38,552 bases of DNA from Lachnospiraceae bacterium (GTDB lineage Bacteria; Bacillota; Clostridia; Lachnospirales; Lachnospiraceae). Below, piece by piece: positions 1 through 5,568 of the stretch. A program made the translations under genes and the position numbers. The DNA is taken from assembly GCA_011959925.1 (NCBI GenBank), contig BLMD01000145.1, forward strand, positions 1-38,552. Direction: 5' to 3'. Under the pieces are notes generated by a model that did not search any database, was not told where the DNA came from, and saw nothing but the letters and a program-made list of their open reading frames with translations. Each line of letters opens with the position of its first letter. Position 1 is the first letter of the stretch.

Positions 1-5
1 TAAAT

Positions 6-1568
6 ATGATACATGAGGTAGATAAATTTATCGGCAACCTGACGGCGGAAGAATTTAAAAAAGACATTGCCGAATTTCATGAAAAAACAAGGCAATTTTA
101 CGAAAAAAAAATATCGGTTGCCGAATATAAGCATTTTTCCGGCGGCTTTGGCAGTTATGCCCAGCGGGGCGGCGAACGCGGCATGCTGCGACTTAGGCTT
201 TCCGGCGGAAGGATTTCCAAAGACTCCCTCCGTTTTATTACGGAAAGCATACAGAAATACCAGATTGACCGCCTGCACCTGACTACCTGCCAGACGGTAC
301 AGCTTCACAACTTAACGGCGGACACCATTTTAAGCCTGATTGAAGAAGCATGGGACCACGGCATTATTACTAGAGGAGGCGGCGGAGATTATCCGCGCAA
401 TGTGATGATGTCTCCGTTAAGCGGCGTAGAAGCGAACGAAGCCTTTGACGTGACCGGTTACGTAACCGCTGCGGCGGATTATCTGCTTGGCTTTATCCAT
501 AAAGTAAAGCTTCCCCGTAAGCTTAAAGTCTGCTTTTCCAGCACGCCTGCCAATGCGCCTCACGCCACGTTTCGTGACCTTGGCTTTGTCGCCAACGAAA
601 ACCATACGTTTGACGTCTATGCCGCCGGAGGCCTTGGCAACAATCCGAAAATGGGTGTTTGCGTCGCCAGACAGATCGCTCCGGAAAAAACACTTTATTA
701 CATCAAAGCCATGATCGATACGTTTACCGCATTCGGAAATTATGAAAACCGCGGCAGGGCACGGACGCGTTATCTGCAGGATACGCTCGGCGCAGACGGT
801 TTGCGTGAAGCATTTACGGAAAAATTAAATTGCGCGCTCCAGTCGGAAGACCTGGATCTTTCTGTCCCCCCGTTTTCCGTTACAAAAAAAGGAGACGGCG
901 AGATCACGCATCCGCGCGTAATCGCACAAAAGCAGCCTGGATTATATGCCGTATCCTATCATCCGATCGGCGGCAATCCGACGCCGGAATGCATACATCG
1001 ATTATATGACGCCATCCTTCCGATGGAAGACGTGGAAATCCGTCTTTCCCCGGATGAAGGCATGTACCTGATCAACTGCACGGCAAAAGAAGCCGAAACC
1101 CTGCTTGCCCTGACGGACGACGGCGCAGAAACGCTGTTTGAAACATCGGTCGCATGTATCGGCAACCATATCTGCCAGCTCGGCGTCAGGGATTCGCAGA
1201 CTCTGCTGAAAGCATGCGTCGACGCCGTTCGCCCCTGCCGGTTTGCCGACGGCGTCCTGCCAAAAATCCGCATTTCCGGCTGTCCTTCTTCCTGCTCCGC
1301 ACACCAGGCGGCAGCGCTCGGCTTCCGCGGCGCCGTAAAACAGTCGCCGGAAGGACCCAAACCCGCTTACGCGATGTTTGAAGGGGGATGTGACGCTTCG
1401 GGAAAAGAATCGTTTGGCACAGATCTTTGCGTGATGACGGAAGAGAATATACCGAAATTTTTTGTGGAACTGGGACAGAGGATTACAGAAGAGAAGACGG
1501 TGTATGCAGACTGGATCAAAGGACATCGGGAGGATCTGGCAGCGTTGGCAGAAGAATTTGCAAAATAG
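6..1568 (+). CDS. Siroheme/4Fe-4S nitrite or sulfite reductase
   Basis: A 520-aa cytoplasmic reductase with the duplicated ferredoxin-like halves of the NirA/SiR hemoprotein family, which reduces nitrite to ammonia or sulfite to sulfide by six electrons. The 4Fe-4S/siroheme ligands are visible as C384-x5-C390 and C426-x3-C430 within an ISGCPSSC motif. Siroheme-binding basic patches lie at about residues 52-65 and 244-256 (NRGRARTRY). The ATG sits six bases from the window edge, so its ribosome site is not visible and the frame could extend upstream. Nitrite versus sulfite as substrate cannot be decided from motifs alone. A strong stem-loop follows the stop. Confidence 0.88.
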   Translation: MIHEVDKFIGNLTAEEFKKDIAEFHEKTRQFYEKKISVAEYKHFSGGFGSYAQRGGERGMLRLRLSGGRISKDSLRFITESIQKYQIDRLHLTTCQTVQLHNLTADTILSLIEEAWDHGIITRGGGGDYPRNVMMSPLSGVEANEAFDVTGYVTAAADYLLGFIHKVKLPRKLKVCFSSTPANAPHATFRDLGFVANENHTFDVYAAGGLGNNPKMGVCVARQIAPEKTLYYIKAMIDTFTAFGNYENRGRARTRYLQDTLGADGLREAFTEKLNCALQSEDLDLSVPPFSVTKKGDGEITHPRVIAQKQPGLYAVSYHPIGGNPTPECIHRLYDAILPMEDVEIRLSPDEGMYLINCTAKEAETLLALTDDGAETLFETSVACIGNHICQLGVRDSQTLLKACVDAVRPCRFADGVLPKIRISGCPSSCSAHQAAALGFRGAVKQSPEGPKPAYAMFEGGCDASGKESFGTDLCVMTEENIPKFFVELGQRITEEKTVYADWIKGHREDLAALAEEFAK

Positions 1569-1589
1569 AAGTTTGAATTTTATAGAAGC

Positions 1590-1626
1590 ATCAGAATCCG
1601 GAGTGCAGAGCACTCCGGATTCTGAT
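1590..1626 (+). terminator. Perfect 16-bp stem-loop, terminator-like
   Basis: The arms ATCAGAATCCGGAGTG (1590-1605) and their exact complement (1611-1626) flank a 5-base loop, 21 bases after the reductase stop. No uridine run follows on the plus strand, so this is either a weak intrinsic terminator or an mRNA processing/stability element. The next gene starts 27 bases later. Confidence 0.45.
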
Positions 1627-1652
1627 AACAGCAAGAAAAGACAGATGTATAT

Positions 1653-1991
1653 ATGAAAAAAGCGCTGTTACTGATATTCTTTCTAATCTTCCTGTTCGCC
1701 GGATGCGATAATGAAAAAAAACAGGATTTTTTTAAAGGAACCGTTTCTGAAATTACGCAATCCTATATCATTGTAACCCCAAATGACGGCGATCCAATCA
1801 AAGAGATCGGCGATACCATCTACGTCCCGAAAACCGTTGTATCCAAAGATCTGCCGGAACTTACCTTAAACGAAAACGTTCAGATTGTTTATCGCGGATA
1901 CGAACGTTTCGAGGATGCAGTAAAGCTGGATATTGTATTTGCCATTTATAAAGAATCTGACCTCAAAGAATTGAATGGGACTGCGGAATGA
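1653..1991 (+). CDS. Small secreted lipoprotein, function unknown
   Basis: A 112-aa protein with a lipoprotein signal: a short basic start, a hydrophobic stretch and the lipobox LFAGC with the lipidated cysteine at residue 18. The mature part is about 95 residues, acidic, with beta-strand-like alternation (KGTVSEITQSYIIVTP), like small OB-fold-type lipoproteins of Firmicutes, but no family is certain. It would be anchored on the outer face of the cytoplasmic membrane. The ribosome site is weak (AAGAAAAGACAG). An ATG at 1645 is out of frame. It sits behind the stem-loop at 1590-1626 and converges with the small membrane gene ending at 2020. Confidence 0.7.
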   Translation: MKKALLLIFFLIFLFAGCDNEKKQDFFKGTVSEITQSYIIVTPNDGDPIKEIGDTIYVPKTVVSKDLPELTLNENVQIVYRGYERFEDAVKLDIVFAIYKESDLKELNGTAE

Positions 1992-2019
1992 AAGGATAAC
2001 GGAGTGTTTGATCTAAGAA

Positions 2020-2292
2020 TCAGTTGATCCAAGCGCATTTTGTAAACATCCCTATTATCATAATAACAGTTATAACTTTCGACAACCGGCTAACGCTTCT
2101 TTCCGGACAATATCTTTGATCTAACCAATTTACAAAAAATGAAATGATACAATAGCCGGCAATTACTCCGCTAAAGGAGATGCCTGACCGCTCCTTCGGT
2201 GAAAAAATGAAAAACAAAGCCATTACGTTACCTATTATGAGCCAGATCTTGACTATAATATTTGTTAAAATTTTCATTTTTGTATTTTCCAC
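2020..2292 (-). CDS. Small three-helix membrane protein, possible partner or immunity protein
   Basis: About 90 aa with three hydrophobic segments (roughly residues 8-25, 36-52 and 70-85) and a short basic/acidic loop between the first two. No ATG is well placed. GTG at 2290-2292 has GAGGTG six bases upstream and is preferred; GTG at 2301 and ATG at 2277 are alternatives. It begins about 25 bases after the secreted 214-aa protein and is surely cotranscribed with it. A secreted protein followed by a tiny membrane protein is the usual layout of a bacteriocin and its immunity protein, but there is no sequence match that proves this. I do not recognise the family. Confidence 0.55.
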   Translation of the reverse strand: MENTKMKILTNIIVKIWLIIGNVMALFFIFSPKERSGISFSGVIAGYCIISFFVNWLDQRYCPERSVSRLSKVITVIMIIGMFTKCAWIN

Positions 2293-2316
2293 TTGCTCCA
2301 CCTCTCCAATAAATTT

Positions 2317-2961
2317 TTATATTCTCTCAAATACTCGCCATATTTTGGGATATTCCGTAGGATTTTCTATAATTGTATATCTTACGGCTGAAATCTTTTT
2401 ATTCATAATGTCTATATATGCCTGCGTCCACCAATCTTTCTGCTGCTGCTTTATATATGAAATTGCAGCGACAAAAATATCGGCAGATAATGCAAAAATA
2501 CTTGCTTTCTTTGAAAGTTTGATCAGTTTTTTTATCTCTGCAGCGGTCATAGAAAGCCTTGCCGCTTGATACCAATTGGCAAAGGCCCCTGTTCCGGAAA
2601 CCGCGTCAACAGCTTTTTTAATCGCTTTTTTATTTAACTTTTTCTGATATATTATTTTCCCCGGCGGCAATGCACGCGAACTAGTATCGGCAGCTCCAAG
2701 CGCTGATTCAATTTCCGCCTCACGAAATTCCTGATCTGTTTCAATCTGATTTTTATATTCTTCCGCTTTATCCTGCGGAACAGACACTACAATATAACGC
2801 TCATCTGATGAATCCAAAACAACATCCACCAAATTATTTTGAATGTCCCGGCTTACAATATCAGGCGTGGATTCCGCCGCATATGTAGAAACTGACAACA
2901 GAAGTGTAAAACAGAGAATCAGGCTCGTCAACCGAATCCTTTTATTCATTTTTGTTTTCAT
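2317..2961 (-). CDS. Secreted protein with signal peptide, function unknown
   Basis: A 214-aa exported protein. The start at 2961 is fixed by AGGAGG eight bases upstream; an in-frame ATG at 2988 lacks a ribosome site. Residues 1-29 are a signal peptide (basic MKTKMNKRIR, hydrophobic core, cleavage after STYAA). The next 80 residues are acidic and polar and end near SSRALPPGK; the last 110 residues are lysine-rich and helical, with a hydrophobic stretch (KKASIFALSADIFVAAISYI) and several Trp. An acidic propeptide followed by a cationic amphipathic region would suit a processed antimicrobial or pore-forming protein. That is inference, not family recognition. It is followed by a small membrane protein gene. 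Confidence 0.65.
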   Translation of the reverse strand: MKTKMNKRIRLTSLILCFTLLLSVSTYAAESTPDIVSRDIQNNLVDVVLDSSDERYIVVSVPQDKAEEYKNQIETDQEFREAEIESALGAADTSSRALPPGKIIYQKKLNKKAIKKAVDAVSGTGAFANWYQAARLSMTAAEIKKLIKLSKKASIFALSADIFVAAISYIKQQQKDWWTQAYIDIMNKKISAVRYTIIENPTEYPKIWRVFERI

Positions 2962-3006
2962 TTTAAATTCCTCCTGATAAATTTTCAAATTTTTTCATCA
3001 ACATAA

Positions 3007-3012
3007 ATTATA
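3007..3012 (-). promoter_or_regulatory. Candidate -10 box for the secreted-protein operon
   Basis: A perfect TATAAT on the minus strand, 46 bases upstream of the start at 2961, giving a predicted transcript start near 3000. The -35 element is poor (TTACAA at 19 bp spacing), so an activator or another promoter further up may be involved. Confidence 0.35.
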
Positions 3013-3195
3013 ACCAGCTAAATATAATGAGTTGTAATAGACCTCATAAACTATTTTCCAATGGAACCACCTCCTCTTGTTTGGTGTGAATCTTACAATT
3101 CGTGTATATATTTTTGAATTGAAGAGATTCGAAAAACGATTGGATCACTGAATTATTATGATCCTTGTTATACATAATATATCCGAAATATGCAT
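3013..3195. other. AT-rich divergent intergenic region
   Basis: This gap lies between the divergent secreted-protein and PadR genes (2962-3293 in full). It is rich in alternating TATA-type runs (for example near 3103-3112 and 3170-3183) that could hold PadR operator sites, since PadR proteins bind AT-rich dyads. Apart from the two promoter candidates listed, no gene or RNA structure is convincing. Confidence 0.4.
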
Positions 3196-3209
3196 TTGTC
3201 AATAGTATA

Positions 3210-3238
3210 TTGTAACTCTATGTATTGATTTTTATTAT
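3210..3238 (+). promoter_or_regulatory. Candidate promoter of the padR operon
   Basis: TTGTAA (3210-3215), a 17-bp spacer and TATTAT (3233-3238, five of six consensus bases) predict a start near 3245, about 50 bases before the PadR start codon. Confidence 0.5.
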
Positions 3239-3293
3239 GTATTGTATTATCATACAGCTAGTATATATACCGAATAGGGAGCCGCATATTTTA

Positions 3294-3659
3294 ATGGAAA
3301 AACAAAAATCAAACTTAACAGCCAACTTAAAAAAAGCAACCATAGAAATGCTTCTTTTAAAACTACTATCTGAAGAAGACATGTACGGTTACCAGATGTC
3401 ATCAGAATTAAAAAAGAGGAGCAATGGAAGCTATACCATCTTGGAGGGTTCCATGTACCCTATTTTATACCGCTTAACAGATCAAAAATACATTTCTTTC
3501 TTTGAAAAAAAGGTAGGGAAACGCCAATCCAGAATATACTATCATTTAGAAACTCCGGGTGAGAAATATTTAGAAGAAATGAAACACTCTTATTCTGATT
3601 ACATTAACTGCATCTCTTTTCTGCTAAATTCTCAAAAAGGAGATCTCTATGAACCATAA
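3294..3659 (+). CDS. PadR-family transcriptional regulator
   Basis: A 121-aa winged-helix repressor. The PadR signature is clear: IEMLLLKLLSEEDMYGYQMSSEL (about residues 16-37), the GSMYPILYRL recognition helix, and a YYHLETPGEKYL wing near residues 79-91. Family members usually bind an AT-rich dyad in their own promoter and respond to small molecules or stress. I chose ATG 3294 rather than the upstream TTG at 3225, because the upstream stretch is non-homologous and GGGAG lies 12 bases before the ATG. The next gene overlaps its 3' end by 11 bases, the usual PadR-HAAS pairing. It probably regulates this four-gene operon. Confidence 0.85.
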   Translation: MEKQKSNLTANLKKATIEMLLLKLLSEEDMYGYQMSSELKKRSNGSYTILEGSMYPILYRLTDQKYISFFEKKVGKRQSRIYYHLETPGEKYLEEMKHSYSDYINCISFLLNSQKGDLYEP

Positions 3660-4098
3660 ACTGCAAAAAGACGTTAAGCGCTATTTGAGAACAATTTCAA
3701 AGCAAATTCCAAAAGATTATCCGAATAAAAGCACATTAATGGATATGCTTTACCGGAATTTGGATGAATATCTGACAGAGCATCCGGAATCTACACTAGA
3801 TAGTATGATAGAAGAATTTGGCTCACCAACAAAAATTGCCGCTTCTTTTATAGAAGAAATGCCTGAAAATACTATCGTAGAAACTTTTCAAAAAAAACAC
3901 CGGCTTTACTTCACTTTATCTATTGCTTGCTTTTTATGTTTTATTATTTTTGTTTTTATCTTAAAGTATGTATACAATTGGTATCAAAATGATGCGCTAA
4001 TTGCCGAAGAGACGCTTTATGTGACGGATGATACAGAATTTCCTACAGAATGGAAAGAAAAATTTGAAAAAGGGGAGGATTCGGATGGTCAGCAGTAA
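3649..4098 (+). CDS. HAAS-domain membrane protein (DUF1700-like)
   Basis: A 149-aa protein. The N-terminal 85 residues form a helical HAAS-type domain (Lys-rich helix, then EEFGSPTKIAASFIEEM), followed by one transmembrane helix at about 86-107 and an acidic tail. ATG 3649 lies eight bases after AAAGGAGA and inside the end of padR, so translation is coupled. Proteins of this type accompany PadR regulators and are thought to relay a membrane or envelope signal; the exact role is unknown. It is a paralogue of the next gene: both share IPK-x-YP-x-K and FGSP motifs. Confidence 0.72.
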   Translation: MNHKLQKDVKRYLRTISKQIPKDYPNKSTLMDMLYRNLDEYLTEHPESTLDSMIEEFGSPTKIAASFIEEMPENTIVETFQKKHRLYFTLSIACFLCFIIFVFILKYVYNWYQNDALIAEETLYVTDDTEFPTEWKEKFEKGEDSDGQQ

Positions 4099-4507
4099 AA
4101 AGATCTTAATTAAAAATTACACGCAGGAACTTTCCAAGCACATTCCAAAAAACTATCCACACAAGGCAAAAATATTAAAAAGAATAAAGCAAGATTTACA
4201 GATTCATATGCAAGAAACGCCTTCTGCTTCCTGGGCGGCGATTTTAGAGGACTTCGGATCTCCTGCTGAAATTATAGAACTTTTTATATCCGAATATTCG
4301 GGAATGGAGATAAAAAATAACTTACAGAAAAAAAAGATACAAGAGCGGATTCTTGTTACACTTTGTATCCTATGTTTCTTTTGTTCCCTTGGTTCCTTAG
4401 GATATATGTATTATCAAGAGAACTATCAACCATCCTTTAAAAATGAACCACAGTATATTTTAGAAAACGGTGCCACAATTCCTTTAAAAAATATACAAAA
4501 CGATTGA
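4085..4507 (+). CDS. Second HAAS-domain membrane protein
   Basis: A 140-aa paralogue of the preceding protein: an N-terminal helical domain with IPKNYPHKAKILKRI and LEDFGSPAEIIELFI, one transmembrane segment near residues 91-111, and a short extracytoplasmic tail. The start is ATG 4085, preceded by AGGGGAGGA, and overlaps the previous gene by 14 bases; an in-frame ATG at 4028 lies deep inside that gene and lacks a ribosome site. The pair probably arose by tandem duplication. Whether they form a heteromer with each other or with PadR is unknown. Confidence 0.68.
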   Translation: MVSSKKILIKNYTQELSKHIPKNYPHKAKILKRIKQDLQIHMQETPSASWAAILEDFGSPAEIIELFISEYSGMEIKNNLQKKKIQERILVTLCILCFFCSLGSLGYMYYQENYQPSFKNEPQYILENGATIPLKNIQND

Positions 4508-4531
4508 TCTTGAAAGGAGAAAATTTAAAAT

Positions 4532-5014
4532 ATGAAAAAATTACTTTCTTTATTAACATTACTTTTAGTTGTAAATGTCATGATTCCTACAGAAATATAT
4601 GCAACAGAGGCTGTGCAGCATATGCCTTTGTCCGATTTTTCTGATTCAGAAGTAATTTATCAGGATGACGACATTGTCATTGAATGCATGCTTGTACCGT
4701 CTTCTAATATTCAACCTTTTGCAGCCAAAAATAAAACTGCAGCTAAAACTATCTCCATTAAAAAAACATCCGGAGCTTTAATTGGAACATTTACCTTAAA
4801 CGCTTCTTTTCGCTATACCGGAACATCTGCTACCTGTACAAAAACTTCACATTCATCTTCCATCAAAAATACAAAATGGCACTTTACATCAAAAAGTTCT
4901 TCCTCAGACAAAAACAAAGCTATCGGATCCTGTACAATAAAAAATTCCTCTACCGGAAAATCCAGATCTTTCTCTATAACTATCACTTGCAGTAAATCTG
5001 GGTCCATCTCATAA
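4532..5014 (+). CDS. Small secreted Ser/Thr/Lys-rich protein
   Basis: A 160-aa exported protein. The start has AAAGGAG 13 bases upstream. Residues 1-25 are a signal peptide (MKK, hydrophobic core, cleavage near IYA-TEA). About 40 acidic residues follow (FSDSEVIYQDDDIVIE), then a roughly 95-residue domain rich in Ser, Thr and Lys with regular beta-strand alternation and three cysteines, without a sorting signal. It looks like a compact beta-sandwich released or loosely wall-bound. It is last in the PadR-HAAS operon and is a likely effector. I do not recognise the family. Confidence 0.65.
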   Translation: MKKLLSLLTLLLVVNVMIPTEIYATEAVQHMPLSDFSDSEVIYQDDDIVIECMLVPSSNIQPFAAKNKTAAKTISIKKTSGALIGTFTLNASFRYTGTSATCTKTSHSSSIKNTKWHFTSKSSSSDKNKAIGSCTIKNSSTGKSRSFSITITCSKSGSIS

Positions 5015-5043
5015 TAAAAACAAAGCTTGATCTCCTTTCACAA

Positions 5044-5088
5044 AAAAATACCGGCGCTTTCCCTTAAAAAGAAGAAGCCGGTATTTTT
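5044..5088. terminator. Bidirectional intrinsic terminator
   Basis: A perfect 12-bp stem, AAAAATACCGGC (5044-5055) with its complement (5077-5088), is flanked by a T-run on each strand. It would end the PadR operon on the plus strand and the gene remnant at 5111 on the minus strand. Confidence 0.8.
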
Positions 5089-5110
5089 ATGCAAAAAAGC
5101 CTTGTATCTT

Positions 5111-5464
5111 TTACTCCGTTGTTCCGTCAGTATAAACAATCGATTGAATCTCATATTCAAAGATCAAGTCGTCATAATTCGTACCATATAATTTTACCTC
5201 TTTATCCTGAAATTCATTGATGTCGATCCCCAGATCTTCAAAGACACTTTTTCCGTTTGCCGGAATTGTTTGTCCGGTAAAATCCAACTGAATATCCAAA
5301 ATATCAACGCCAAACAGGTCTTTCGCTGTCAAAGTGCCCGAAACTCCTTTGATATCCTTCTGCGTTTGATTAAAAACTTCAAAATCGAAGTTTACTCTGG
5401 GCGAATACCTTCCCACTTTGTAATCTACATTTTTATTATTCTTATCAAAAAAGAACAGACTATA
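5111..5464 (-). pseudogene. 5'-truncated remnant of a secreted or lipoprotein C-terminal domain
   Basis: The reading frame is open from a stop at 5465-5467 to 5111 and has no ATG. The only near-full-length start is GTG 5414-5416, without a ribosome site, giving 101 aa. The peptide (FNQTQKDIKGVSGTLTAKDLFG, ending IVYTDGTTE) resembles the C-terminal beta-sandwich that follows a lipoprotein or zinc-ribbon head in many Firmicutes proteins, so the front half is missing. The upstream end runs straight into the terminator hairpin of the next operon, so no promoter is expected. Probably a decayed fragment. Confidence 0.55.
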
Positions 5465-5485
5465 TCATTTACCTCATATAGTCTG
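5446..5485 (-). terminator. Intrinsic terminator of the MMPL / LxxG-repeat operon
   Basis: On the minus strand, CAGACTATAT and its exact complement (5456-5465 and 5476-5485) form a 10-bp stem with a 10-base loop, followed directly by TTCTTTTTT. It lies about 85 bases after the stop at 5569. Confidence 0.75.
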
Positions 5486-5568
5486 CCCTATTTTCTCTTT
5501 CTTTTTCTATTAATTTATACCTATTCTTTTGTTTTCAGCATATCCACCCCAATGGCGGCGTATCCGCT

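Noticed and set aside
2180-2569. A hydrophobic 129-codon plus-strand ORF
   Set aside because: It is antisense to the secreted and small membrane protein genes; no ribosome site.
3040-3078. A strong minus-strand ribosome site (AAGAGGAGGTGG) with no gene
   Set aside because: Spacing points to a TTG that gives only five codons before a stop. It could be a leader peptide but there is nothing to support it.
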